Assembly: GCA_003194525.1 (NCBI GenBank)
Contig: NBIV01000093.1
Coordinates: forward strand, 1 to 64,000
Direction of reading: 5' to 3'
DNA from: Gracilariopsis chorda
Taxonomy: Eukaryota; Rhodophyta; Florideophyceae; Gracilariales; Gracilariaceae
DNA: 64,000 bases
Of the stretch, positions 10,052-21,220 are shown one piece after another. Position 1 is the first letter of the stretch, and the number at the start of each line of letters is the position of its first letter. Below the pieces are notes generated by a model. The model was not told where the DNA came from, searched no databases, and saw only the letters and a program-made list of their open reading frames with translations. The position numbers and the translations under genes were made by a program.

Positions 10052-10885
10052 CTACGCCAAGTTCAGCTTTTTGTCAATTGAGAGATGCAAAGTCACATAT
10101 CCTTCAAACAACCGAAGATGGGTGTTCATTTCCGAAAATTTGATAACCCGGGAATCGCACATGACCAAACGCACAAGTCGCCTGCACAAGTGTCTTAATC
10201 GAGTGAGATTTGACACTGGTGCGATTGATGATAACACAACCCTGAAATCTTCTCCGTCAGTGAAAAGCCTAGACAACAGTTCCCATGCCTCCAAAACCCA
10301 AACGGACCAGGAACTGGAGGGATGGCCTTGAATACATTTTACTTCCACCAGCGCAGCCATAGCGTCAACAAGAAGAAGAGGCAAATTTGCTGTTGTCGTC
10401 GTAGTGATTGCATCATGTAACATATCAAGCACATCATGGAAATTAATATCACTGTCAAGCAACTTCGAGGCTGTTTCCAAGCTCATAACTCCTCTGGCTT
10501 CAGCACTAAGAACAAATCGTCGAAAATCGAGGTCGATGCAGGTTCGAGCCCACAGCAGGTCGGATTTCGCGCTGCCCATCTCATTGCCAGCCACCTCGCA
10601 GTACTTACTCACTGCCTCAAATGCAGTTATGGTATGCTCGATGAGCTTGACATTGAAACTCTCTGATTCATTTGGAACACCTAAGGCATCAACTTTTCGT
10701 TCATATGGATTTGTAGAGGGACAAGGAATTTCATATAGTACTTTTCTGCGAATGTACTGCAAGCGCCCAAGGTCCCATAAAGAGTTTTCATCACAACCCT
10801 CGAGAGCTTTGTCCGCCAACTCAAGAGCTTCAGCAAGGCGCCCATCGTGTGCTAGGGCTCGTAACCGAAGAACTATGGCATGCAT
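10052..10885 (-). pseudogene. Alpha-helical, TPR-like protein segment, unidentified
   Basis: A 277-codon open frame, the longest piece of a decayed minus-strand gene that spans about 12790 to 9444. It is almost entirely predicted helix. It opens with LRALAHDGRLAEALELADKALEG, which has the spacing of small and large residues seen in tetratricopeptide repeats, followed by longer helices (LIEHTITAFEAVSKYC and others). TPR arrays bind partner proteins; nothing shows the partner here. The upstream pieces at 11044-11349, 11761-12090, 12136-12396 and 12551-12790 lie on the same strand with stops and shifts between them. Introns could explain some breaks, but I see no convincing splice pattern. Confidence 0.4.
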
Positions 10886-11043
10886 GCTCTTGTGTTTGCT
10901 TTCGGGTTCTTATTCAGAAACCCGATCACTGTCATGCATACGGAAAATGGACAATCTTTGGGCATCACCGGAGGTACGGAATAGGCTTGCATCTTCCATA
11001 ACATTCGCTTTCGCTGCTTGCTGAAAATTTCGCTCCATTTCAT

Positions 11044-12790
11044 TCAGAAACTCAAGGCATCTCGACACCGGGCTTCGGCAGTGTTGTAGTTTGCCCCGGT
11101 GTATTCCGTTTTTGCTCGTAAGAACTCCACGCGAAATCTATTAGAGTCAGCTGCCGTCTCTTGCTCTGTTCCTATCCGGAGGAGTTCTCGTTGCTTCCCT
11201 TCATGCTCTGATCCATCTAACAATTGGCTATTCGTCGTATGTTGTGATATTTCTTTATTCAGGTCGATTAAGGTTCCATCTACCGGGGAAATATCACATC
11301 CAGCGAGGAACAAGCTGGACGCAACATCGGCATGAAGGATTTTTTCCAAGGAACTAGTGCTCGATTACTCGTCAAAGCCGGCTTTCGTTCGCCAGTACAA
11401 ACCATGCATTAGATCCACCACAGTTTGACGAAGAATTACTGGCACATCATTCTCGCTCGGAATACCTCGCGGTTTCGAACTGCCTGAGCGCTCATTCAGT
11501 GTCTCACTTTCCACTTATTGTCATTGTCTTGCAGCTATGCCGCATCACTCCAGCTTCACGGCTGAAACAACAGCATGAAGACCGCAGTGAGAACGGCTGT
11601 CGGCTTGAAACAGTTAACCTGCGGCTTTCGCCACAGGTGTGACGGTCGCTGCAACGCTTCCAAGAAAAGTACTGGCTCGAGAGAACCACACCGCCTCATT
11701 TCCACTCTCTGTGACTACTTCGCGGGCGAGTCTCAGAGCTTCAAGCAGAGCGTCAAGCATTTAAAGCCTACCAAGACCACCTGCTTCATCACGAGGTGGC
11801 GTCTTTTCCGCAACGGTGGATACCCGAGAAAAAGAATTCAGAATGAGCCTGCGTGTTCGAGATTGTTTGGCACGTAAAGAAATTTGAGATCGAACAACTT
11901 TCCACACGGCTTCTAGCAGGCGAAGGCCCCATGAAAGAGAAAGAAACTGAATGCCAGATTTGAAGGCGTCAATGTCTTCAATTGATTCAATGTTAAAGTT
12001 GAGTTTACAAACAGCTGAAGGATGCCATTGTGGTGTGACAGGAAGCTCGTGCTCTGTTCTCTTTGACAGAATGGGATCTTTGCTGCGCACGAATCGGCGG
12101 AGGACGTTCTCGTGTTTAGGCGGCCCTATTACCTGCTAGTTGAAAGGTTGAGTGGGCTTGGGATACATTTGGGGAGCCGACAGTGCACTAGCCGCTACAG
12201 CAACTCTTCCTAGATAGTTACGCAATTCGGCCTCCACAAGATTCCCTTGCTGAGGGCCTGTAGCCCATCTTGAGATATGGGACTGCGATGATCGCCGCAT
12301 GGGGTCGCTTGCTTCCACTTCGGCTCTATCTTGAAAACTAATGTTTCCATTTGAGAGATGAACTGGAAGAGGAGTGGCAGACGCCTCCTTAGTCAATGGA
12401 GACGAATCGTTTTGCGAGACAAACGGAGCATCACCATTAGGGCTTTCATCATTGCACCTTTGAATGGTGATGTTGAGCTTCTTTTCTAGCTGAGCATCCC
12501 ATTCTTCGACATCCTAACCACCAAAGTCCCCAAAATCCCACATATTGTAGTCAAACGGAAGAGGCGGCGATCCGTTTCGTGCGGGTAAGGGACACGTTAT
12601 CCGTTTCAATCTCGTCACCTTGCGAAATATTCTTAATGATCATATCGTATTGTTCACGGAGCTCAGTGCCCATGTCCTCAATGCGTGCACGGACGCTCCA
12701 TGCTGCCTTGATTGCGTCTGCATACCCAAAGGCGGTAGCGACCAGACTGGTTAAATCTACCATATTGGCTGCGGCGGGAAACGAACGCAT
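11044..12790 (-). pseudogene. Upstream part of the helical (possibly STAND/NLR-like) pseudogene
   Basis: Successive open pieces on the minus strand. 12790-12551 starts MRSFPAAANMVDLTSLVATA and is helical, resembling in character the N-terminal helical domains of some STAND proteins. 12396-12136 and 12090-11761 follow with acidic and polar linkers. 11349-11044 has an AKTEYTGANYNTAEARC segment that again looks TPR-like. Frames change between the pieces. I see no P-loop NTPase motif, so calling it a STAND protein is only a guess. What is seen is a large helical protein gene in decay. Confidence 0.3.
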
Positions 12791-12814
12791 TTCGCCAAGG
12801 CTGTGAACCGTCGT

Positions 12815-13552
12815 CTACATGGACACCACTAGCAAAGGTGATGAAAATAAGCAGAACGGCATGAAAGGAGTGCCTATTGGCGGAACAAGAGGAGGGCTAA
12901 TGATACCAACCATTCGCGAAATGCTCTCATTGATGTACTCGCAGTAGAGGCGAACAGCCAAATCGTGATCCTGGAGGTCATATGCAAGCTCAGCTTGGAC
13001 GAACTTGCATCGAAGCAGCCACCATAAACAGCGCTGCTGAGAAGAAATAATATCGTTTTGACGTCCGAGTCGGTTCAACAGTTCCACAGCGTGAGCTATG
13101 GCGGGCTTGACAGGTCGACCTGCTTCAGCCAGGGTGCCAACCGTCTAATGCAGCAGGCAGTTGTCATACTCTAGTTCAATGGCAAGCGCCAGCGCAAAGC
13201 TGGTGGAAATCTTATCACCAAGAATATGCAAAGCCTCATGAACAAGCGCAATAGCATCACGAAAGTTAAAATGATGCTTATGAACGTTAGAAAGCGCCAG
13301 CCACAAACGAGCAGATTGTATTCGAGCACTTTGCAAGTCGGCGCACTCTAGTTTCCAAAGTACAATCTCTGAATCCAAATCCAAGTTATGGGCAGCCAAC
13401 GCAGCAATATCATCATTGCGTGGAAGCAGATAGGCGGCCCGCCCTTGTGCGATGCTCCAGCGCAATGGTGCCACCCTAATTACACACGAGCGCATCCAGA
13501 TGAATGCAAATGTTAGCACTTTGGGTGGCGAACAATTGCTTGACGTGCGTGC
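12815..13552 (-). pseudogene. Second TPR-like helical fragment, fused behind the ATPase fragment
   Basis: It continues in the same frame after the Na+/K+-ATPase fragment (13553-13831) down to a TAG at 13145-13147; a second open piece runs 13087-12815. Helical segments such as [20 protein letters not shown] and HAVELLNRLGRQNDI are TPR-like and similar in style to 10052-10885. It may be the C-terminal end of a related helical protein gene lying in tandem with the next one downstream. Confidence 0.35.
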
Positions 13553-13831
13553 AACGAGTCGATCCACACGAGAGTCACGCAGAGGACGACGGATGATGTC
13601 AGACTCGGGCTTTTCATAGGCAAGAGATATGGCTGGTAGAAGATCTGTACCCAAATAGATGCAAAGGATAAGCACTGTGGTCAACGGAAGTGGGATCTGC
13701 GCAATGGTGAAGGCCAGGAAGGGAGTAATTTCCGGAATATTACTGGAAAGAGTGTAAGCAATTACATTTTTCAAGTTTTCACAGATCAGACGACCCAATT
13801 GGACACCGTTCACAATAGAAGAGATACAGCA
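13553..13831 (-). pseudogene. Na+/K+-ATPase alpha-subunit fragment (P-type ATPase, M5-M6 region)
   Basis: About 92 codons match the conserved region of the P2C-type Na+/K+-transporting ATPase, from the GRLI.ENLK segment through transmembrane helix M5 (NIPEITPFL) and M6 ([18 protein letters not shown]) to the loop ESDI..RP.R....DRLV. The full protein is about 1000 residues and pumps Na+ and K+ across the plasma membrane. The phosphorylation and nucleotide domains, M1-M4 and M7-M10 are all absent here. The ion-binding aspartate of M6 (LCIDLGTD in the family) reads Tyr. It is in frame with TPR-like sequence downstream and abuts a Harbinger remnant upstream, so it is a captured or stranded fragment. 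Confidence 0.8.
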
Positions 13832-13889
13832 CACCATTGGTAATGAAAAGAGTATCGTTGTTGAGACCAATCGTCCTGGAAGTTCTGTA

Positions 13890-15034
13890 TCAAGTAAAGC
13901 TTAGATATTCCTCAAAAGACAGTGGAGGCACTTTAAACGACTGCACAGTCTGCTCAAATTTGTACAAACAAGCGCGAAAGTTTAAAAGGATTGCACAGGC
14001 TTTGTATAGTAAGCCGGTGGGTATCTTTCGCACTTTCACATTATGGGCATAGTCAACACTTGTCCAATAATGCTTCAGGTCCTTGTAATTAAGCTCAACA
14101 CACACTCTAGGGGGGTTAATATCACGAATAATCATTCTTCCTAGCTCTGTTGCACCCTTTGCTTCAAATGGGCATTGCATCCAAGCCCATAGCAGAAACG
14201 CAGCGTCCCCATACACGAAGAATTGAATCTGATTAACCAATAAAGAAGATTCTAACAATGTTTCCCATCCACTCTCTCTCATTAATGTTAAATCATGCCC
14301 CCTACCCGTCTGAGGCCCGTGGAGCACAAACATCAATTCATCGGGAGTAGAAATAGTCAAGAAAAGCAAACAATGCATGCCCTTATGTCCTGAATAACAT
14401 GAGCGTTGTAGCGAGGGATGTCCACCTGGTCTTCGGATTCTTATTTTGGTGCAGTCTATGAAGCCAACGCATTTATCGTATGGCGCGCCCATTCTCTCGA
14501 TCGCATTTGAATACTGGGAAGCTTGTTTTTGAATCATTGACGTACGAGTTTTGAGAACGTATCCGAAACGCTTGGTAAACAGTTCACATATACCTCACTT
14601 AACTTGGAAGAATGCATTCCAAAAAACTTCTCAACATCTGTTCATCGAATTGGGGACGCCAATCTGTGACGAAAAATGCATATAGCAGTTACCGAGTCAA
14701 AAGTGTAACGATTTATTTCTGTGGCGTGCGACTAGGGAAGCAAGTTTTCTATGTAACATAGATGTGTCTTTGTGAAACAAAAGTTGGTTAAATATTCTTG
14801 ATCTGAAAATATGTTAATTTTGAAGGTGACTGCTTTGACTTCTCGAGTGCGATGCATTAACCATTCTGTTTCCTGTTGCGCTTTTGGTATTTGTCCCGCG
14901 GCATGAAGGATAACAGGATCCTCGAATTCGAAAGAAAGCGCAAAGTAGAGACGTTGTTGCCACAGAAGCCGTCTTCTCTGACATTGAGCAAGGAAGGGGT
15001 CTAGGATTCTCACGAAGGTGAGGTTGGAACGCAA
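13890..15034 (-). pseudogene. PIF/Harbinger transposase remnant (DDE_Tnp_4)
   Basis: The C-terminal 215 codons (14537-13890) hold the catalytic core: GFIDCT with the first Asp, YSGHKGMH, GPQTGRGHD, YGDAAFLLW with the second Asp, and RVCVELNYKDLKHYW with the Glu, then the CAILLNFRACLY end typical of the family. The N-terminal helical domain is at 15034-14732 (FCFTKTHLCYIENLLP). The part between them (14538-14731) is recognisable but has a TGA at 14642-14644, where the family usually has Trp, and at least one frameshift. Harbinger elements move by cut and paste. I did not find the terminal repeats. Confidence 0.75.
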
Positions 15035-17190
15035 AGAAAGTTTCTACTTAGCGCTGACGTAGGTGGAATTTTGTGGGTGGCATATGGACAGCCACGGACG
15101 ACCCGTGGAAAGATGTTCGTTCTGTCCAGGGTGCAAATTTCGTGTTGCGTAAACTCAAAACAGTACGAAAGTCGTATCTCAGTTTCGTGAGAAGTTACCA
15201 AAAAAAATATACGAATTTCGTGCTGCGTAATACCTCTATTGTCTGGCGTAGTCTGGTGAATCTACGTTGTGTGGCATATGTACATGAAACAGCCAATCAG
15301 AGCTCGTTAGCCTCAAACATGGGCCTGGGCAGACCAGCCAAAACGTCCACTTCTTTGAGGACTGCCGAAACAGTCAATAGCAGCCCGTTACTCTCAAAAA
15401 TAAATTGCATGAATCTACACAAATGAATAATCACAGCAAATAAACAGCGTATTGTTCAATTCGTGCTTTGGCGCACTACATAGCCATCACGAACTGCATA
15501 CCTCAAGAATTACGCAAAAGTTAAAACCAGACACTGTGCTCGTAATATAAACTCGTCATAGACATTCCATGCCACCCACGCACGTCTGCCATCTTCCAAT
15601 TTTGTTGCCGCCAACGTCTCTAACGCCTTCTCCTGCGCTTTTGTAGTTACTTGCACGTCTTAATGTAGTACGTCCGCTTGTTTAAGATATCTGAGTAACT
15701 GGAAATGGAGGATATAACATGAGTTTTAGATGTTTTTCGACGAAAGTTTGGTTGAACAAGGGTCTGGCTAAAGCACGTAGTGATGTGCAGGTCGGTGCGT
15801 GAACCAGAATATTGCATTTTAATTTTGACGCAAAAGCAAGAAAGAAATGTTTGTGAGAAGAGGTGTGTTGAGCGGGGACCATGGCGCAGACCTTCATACA
15901 CCTTTGAAAGGACTGTAGGTGTTGAGGGAATACAATGAAGAATCAGGCTGTAGCAGATGCACAAGCACATTCTGTGCAAGACGCTGCCATTATCGACGCA
16001 TCTGTAGTCAACCAAAGTATACATACTTTGTCCGTCTTTGACTTGGGATTTACCACCGGCGTGCTCTTACTTTACTAATACGCTTCTTACTATCTGTTTA
16101 TGAGCAGTTCGATTGTGTTGATTGCCCTATCAATCCCCTTATCGAATTCCTTCTTGTCAGGGTTCGATTCCGGGTTTTTATAGCAGGAATCGCTGTTCCT
16201 ACCAATGCTTTCGGCATAGCTCCGACGTAGGTTTCGTGGCCCATTAAGACCAGAGTTGGGGTTTTGGATAGTCTTGGCAGTGATGGTTTGATTGGTTCCA
16301 AAACTGTCCACTGGAGGCATGGTAGAAGATGTTCCTCTTTGAGTGAGATATGGACATTTCCAAGAGCTCAACACATTCAATCCGGACTCGAAAAACTGTC
16401 TCAAGCCCTCAAGCGCGAGCGCTTTTTGGGTCCATGCCAGACGATGCATTTTAATGCAGAGTGCTCTACAGTCTGCACAGGAGAGAAAACATGAGAGTTT
16501 ATTTCTGTTGTTACCATCCATGTTATGGTCATTTGGTTGAAAACATGAAGAGGATTGAGTGCCATGGAAAATTGAAGTTACTTGGTATGTTACACTATAC
16601 ATTTGCTCTCCGCCCTATCGCACAACAAAACGCAACGATGCAATGTTCTGGAGTGTCCATTTCGTTAACTGTACTTTCCAGTATGAATGCCAATTCTGTC
16701 TCCAAAGAAATAGATGTCCTTATATGGTACGGAAACTTGGCATCCTCGATAGATCTTCTGCATACAATGTGGAGACTCTGATCATGTGAACGCATGGAAA
16801 CTCATTTCGAATGGGGTTCAGGCAGGTTCAAAAGCCTTTGCTTAACTTCCGTCTTTTCTCGTGGTTGCTGAACACGACAGCAATGTACTTGGTACTCGCG
16901 ACTAGAGTTCTGGCCTTCTCCGATGTGCACGAATGTAAAAAAAGCAATCAATATGTTAGAAGCATGTTCTTTTCCCGGAATTGCATGGCGCGTACGAGAG
17001 ATATTGTCACCAATGCTTACGTAAGACCGTTCTACTCGGTACATGGAACACTTTCTGAAGTCCAATGCCCTCATGGAGGAATTCTTGGTTCGTGGTTGAT
17101 TTCCCGAATGTTTCGGTAATGTAAGTAGTGGGCATGAATCACCAAAGTGGAGTAATCTAGTTAGTTTTATTTACTATTTCTACACCCATC
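15035..17190. other. No recognisable gene; one dispersed repeat
   Basis: Only short open stretches in several frames on both strands, the longest 170 codons at 16090-16602 (minus), which resembles no family I know. The direct repeat TTTCGTG..GCGTAA occurs twice at 15139-15235. The segment at 15360-15466 matches 22866-22975 on the other strand and is listed separately. The rest shows nothing. Confidence 0.5.
15360..15466 (+). repeat. Dispersed repeat, copy 1
   Basis: It shares a run of similar blocks in the same order with the reverse complement of 22866-22975, among them CCGTTA.T.TC.AAAATA..TTGCAT.AATCT and AACAGC.TATTGTTCA. It has no coding sense that I can see and is probably a fragment of an old element. 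Confidence 0.5.
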
Positions 17191-18553
17191 TGGAATCGTT
17201 AGTACTTAGTGCGCCGGAGAGTTGCCGTTGCCCCAGTAAACGTTCCACAACAAGGGACCCCAACCTGGGGAATTGGATCTAGATCTTACCGCCTCCGCCT
17301 GTTCTCTACTTTTCTTTGGAGGGAAGCAGCGTCGCATACTGGACGTCGAACCCCCCCTTGCCTATCTAATGGACCCTAGTATTCGTATTGCTCTTCCAAC
17401 GTTCATGGTGTTCGCCTTGTATAAGGTTTATTTACCGGCATTGCTGTTAGTCTTCGTCACGACACTCGTGACTCAGCTCCCCCGTAATTTTCCCTTTACA
17501 GTATGGCTTTCCCGCTACCCATGGCTCGTGTTCGTGCGTGCCACTAATGTGGAAACCACACTTCTCTGGACGACGACCTCCTCCAAACACCGCTCCTGCG
17601 GGTACCTGATTTTTCCCTCAAGCTCCCTGCGCAATTCGTGACAGGTGGCCTCGGCCTTACAAAAGGACATAGTCGTGCCACGCCTGGGAGGGCTCTGCCC
17701 AACTGGGCTCACCTCTAATGAGGAAAGATCCCGAACATCTTTCGGTGCACTCCCGCTCCCGGGAATTGCACTACTAAAACCCATACGGGTTGTAGCTCTT
17801 GAGGCGTCCGAGTCCTTGTTGTTTATGAAATGTAGACTCAGTGGACGGGCCCCCTACTCCATACGAGTGTCGAGTGTAAATCTAACGGTGGATACTGGCT
17901 TTTACCGTAGAGGTGAATACGAAGAATCCTGAGAGGAACGAGATCAGAGAAGAACCCGGTTAAGGGGAAGTAGACAGCGTACACAGCAAGTGTAGTGTTC
18001 CAAAGGGGAAAGAGACCAAGCAACAAGGGGGTGACTGCCGCGCACACAGCGGCAACAGACCCAAAACACAAGGAGCAAGACAGTAAAAACAAACAAAAGA
18101 ACAACCCAATACTGAGGCGGAGAGCTGTCCTGCAACAGGACACACGAAATAAACAGTGTAATGTTAGACCCACGGTTGGTGTACTTAAACAGATGCCCTG
18201 AGCGGCCCCAAGGGGGTAGTACTACTGAGACCAAGTGTGGTTAGTCTCCAAGTGGAGTCCTGAACCTACGAAGGCAGTTGCAACCAGAGCCTGCTGTAGT
18301 TTGTCAGACTAGAACCATGGTTTTGAAGAACAACCTTGGTTGAGTTTACTTTACCCTCGCGACCGCGAAGTCAATCCCACCTAAGTAAAGTTCACTACAA
18401 TTATGGAAACTAAATAAATAGAGTACTGCACACCTTCCGAGGGTTTTACACGTAGATAACGCAGTGTCAGCGGCCAGAGTACGCTAGCATAATAAATAAA
18501 TTCCGAAATCGGATCCAAAACTTCCCACGCGTACTACGCGTTACACCCGTACT
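17191..18553. other. Unassigned 1.4-kb stretch
   Basis: Open stretches at 17273-17641 (plus) and 17515-17784 (minus) overlap and neither matches a family I know. Short inverted motifs are present (GGGACCCCAACCTGGGG near 17254; GAGCGGCCCCAAGGGGG near 18200). The region could be a solo LTR or an unknown element, but I could not find paired ends. Confidence 0.35.
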
Positions 18554-18570
18554 AGTTTCTATCTGACCAG

Positions 18571-18588
18571 TGACCTCATATGAGGTCA
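18571..18588. repeat. Subterminal 18-bp palindrome of the piggyBac-like element
   Basis: TGACCTCATATGAGGTCA reads the same on both strands. It recurs, exact or with one or two changes, at 21344-21361, 22504-22521 and 22823-22840. A shorter core (GACCTCATATGAGGTC) occurs in the three MITEs near 658-674, 35932-35949 and 36304-36321. A symmetric site at this place is a candidate transposase dimer binding site. Confidence 0.85.
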
Positions 18589-18759
18589 ATTTTGATTACT
18601 CTAGAACTTTATCAAAACCTTAAAACTTTTCCAAAAACTTTTTTGCTTTGATCTTTTCATCATGTCTTCTACGCCGGCAGCGCTCAACTGTGTCCACAAC
18701 ACATCACCAGCAGTCGTAGTTGTCACATCAAGCACTATCGTCAACAACATTCGTTCACA

Positions 18760-20862
18760 ATGGCCCCGTCCACAGATCTTCGCAGAAATGTTGGAACAAC
18801 TGTCAACAGCCGTGCTCGTCTGGTTACAAATGACGCTGAATGCAAACGTTATTATGGATCTCTATGGAGGTCAACAACGGTACACGGTTCTGTCCTCAAT
18901 GTTGACATTCGTAAGATCAACAATCGAAATCTTACTTTTCTGACTGTGAAGTTTAGTCTATCGAACCGAGAAAAAGAAGTAACTCTACCTCTATCTAGGG
19001 CCAAACTAGGTACCGGTATTGACGAAGCCGTGAATGCTGCAGGAGAGCCTATTACCAAGTTTGAACCCATTAATACGCAAAATGTGTAGGAAGATGCTCT
19101 TGTGACACCATCTCAGGTGCAAGTTTTGCAGCCGCAAAAAAGTTCATTAAGCGAAAATGCACCTGTCCAACCAACTGTGATTCATGGTCGTGTGTGGGAA
19201 ATCTGTACGATGTTGAGTCTTCTGAATGGTTGTATGCAAATGCATCAGTGGAAAGCGGTTGGCCCAGCCGGAGATTTTATCTCACCCCGTCACGTTTCTC
19301 CAAACATGAGTGCATTAGATTGCTTTCTTTAGATGTTCCCTATGCAGCATTTGCAGTTCATAGTGAACAGAACAAATGTTCGGTTAGAAAGCAAAGACTT
19401 TCGGAGGACTTCAGGGGGAGAATTGCTCAAATTCGTTGGAGTTCTTCTCCTCATGACTCGCATTGAGTTCTCTAACAGACGGGATCTTTGGAGCCTCGAG
19501 CCTTTTTCTAAGTTTATTCCTCAGCCAAATATTGGTCTTGCGATGTCACGGAACAGATTTGAAATGCTTAGAAGTTCAATATGCTTCAGCGGAAATGGTG
19601 TGACTGAAGAGCAGGGAATCGCGCGTTTGTCCTTCGTAACAGATTTCGTGAAGGCAATCAATGACCATCGTCGATCTTTTGTCACGCCATCACATGCCTT
19701 ATGTGTTGACGAAGGAATGTCAGGATGGTACGGATTAGGCTGTAACTGGATTGATGTCGGGCTTCCACACTATACGGCATTAGACAGAAAGCCGGAAAAT
19801 GGTCTTGAAATGAAGGCTGTATGTTGTGCACGAAGTGGCATAATGCTGAACATTGAGCTCAATATGGGTGCAAATATTCCGGAACAAGTTTTTGAGTCTG
19901 ATAACGCCCATGGAACGGCAGTCTTACTTCGCTTAGTTCAACCATGGTTTGGATCAGAAAGGTTGGTATGTGCGGATTCCTTTTTTGCGTCTGTCAGTAT
20001 CACGAAATCATTACTGGAAAAAGGTTTAAGGTTTACTGGAGTTGTCAAAAATGCTACTCGTGAATATCCCATGACACATCTCTCGGAAACTACTTTATCG
20101 GACAGGGGAGATTTTGTATGTATGCTATCGAAAGGAAGCATTATCAATAATGATATAATGGCTGTAATATGTATGGACAGAGAAAGAAGGTGTTTTGTAT
20201 CAACCTCTGGCACGGTTAATCCTGGCTGTCCTATTATTCGAGAAAGGAGGACACGGGAGGGAAATATTTCTAAGAAAGTGGAAATGGAGGTGGCAATTCC
20301 CGAAGTGTGTGAAGAGTATTACAAAAACTGTTCAATGGTCGATCGCCATAACAGATGCAGACAAAATGGTCTGAATCTGGAGAAGAAAATTGAAGTGAAA
20401 GAGTGGTCATTTCGAGTGAACTGCTCCCTTTTATCGATTTGTATTGTGGACACCTGGAAGTTGTACAAAGCCGCAAATGGAACCAGAAACGTGAAAAGTC
20501 CGCACCACTTCTATTGCCAATTGGCTGATGAACTAATTGAGAATACATGGGATACCACAGGTCTAATGAGTAGAGATGAGCAAGAATGTGAAAATGTTCA
20601 TGAGAAGCCAATGTTTGCCGCCACTGGCTTGCATTTAATGCAGACGAATAGAAGAAGAAAAAACAAGGATGGTAAGATTACAAAAGCTTTATATCAAGGA
20701 CGATGCGATTTCTGCAAATGTAATACAAAGTCCAAGTTTTTAAGTTCTGGGTGCTATATCAGAAAGGAAAAAGAAGTGTTTTTATGTCACACTGGTACTA
20801 ATAGAGATTGTTTTATGAAACACATTGAAAAGTGTGACGGTATAATGAAGTTCAGAAGCTGA
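18760..20862 (+). pseudogene. piggyBac-like transposase (DDE_Tnp_1_7) with two stops
   Basis: One continuous frame of about 700 codons, interrupted only by TAG at 19087-19089 and TAG at 19330-19332, with no frameshift. The start is taken at 18760 because the conserved N-terminal region (ECKRYYGSLWRSTTVHGS) is in this frame. The catalytic domain lies in the uninterrupted 509-codon part from 19333. There the three aspartates of the DDD triad appear as LCVDEGMSGWYG (D126), LVCADSFFAS (D215) and SMVDRHNRCRQ (D337). The last 50 residues are cysteine/histidine-rich (CDFCKC.., CYIRKEK, CHTG..RDC), the zinc-binding tail of the family that contacts transposon ends. The enzyme cuts and pastes DNA with hairpin intermediates. 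Two stops in an otherwise clean frame point to recent loss. Confidence 0.85.
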
Positions 20863-21140
20863 TGAAGATGTCCACAACCTTGTCAACCTTTGTTTTTTAT
20901 ATTAAAAATCTATGTTTGAATGCAAAAGTTTACAATAAGTTCATTTTATTTTTAGCCCCCTACTAATTCAACCCGCGTTATTTAGACTTGCTAGATTATT
21001 TAAACTCTATTACGAAACTGCCCCTTTAACAGATGTTACCGTATTCTTTCTGCTATTCAAGTGGGTGTTATAAACGTTCTGAGAGTTTAAAGATATTTAG
21101 AATTAGTCGAGCTCCCGAAGGAGATGTGGAGTTTTATGAA

Positions 21141-21210
21141 ACCCAGCGAGGTTCGAACTCATGTTTTGTTGCTCGCATGTGACCTGAAGACCACTGAGCT
21201 GCTCTTATGG
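21141..21210 (-). other. tRNA-like (A box + B box) segment inside the piggyBac-like element
   Basis: On the minus strand CAGCTCAGTGG (21191-21201) fits the RNA polymerase III A box and GAGTTCGAACCTC (21148-21160) fits the B box, about 30 bases apart. The T stem has about four pairs, but no acceptor stem closes, so it is not a working tRNA. It may be the head of a tRNA-derived SINE inserted between the transposase stop and the right end. Confidence 0.45.
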
Positions 21211-21220
21211 CTCAGTGGTC
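21189..21220. repeat. 11-bp perfect hairpin overlapping the A box
   Basis: GACCACTGAGC (21189-21199) and GCTCAGTGGTC (21210-21220) pair fully around a 10-base loop. The arms contain the A-box sequence in both orientations, as if the head of the tRNA-like unit was duplicated as an inverted copy. Confidence 0.8.

Noticed and set aside
10538..10560. GGTTCGAGCCC, a B-box-like motif
   Set aside because: It is inside the helical pseudogene frame and has no other tRNA part.
16150..16175. GGGTTCGATTCC, a T-arm-like motif at 16158
   Set aside because: No D arm, anticodon arm or acceptor stem pairs around it; it also lies in an ordinary open stretch.
16090..17119. Open stretches of 170, 102 and 106 codons on both strands
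   Set aside because: They overlap antisense to each other, show no motif and have no start or promoter context.
18760..20862. Idea that TAG is a sense codon, because TAG interrupts the piggyBac-like and Helitron frames cleanly
   Set aside because: RRP4 ends with TAG at the expected place and stops of all three kinds occur in the Gypsy antisense frame; simple decay is enough.
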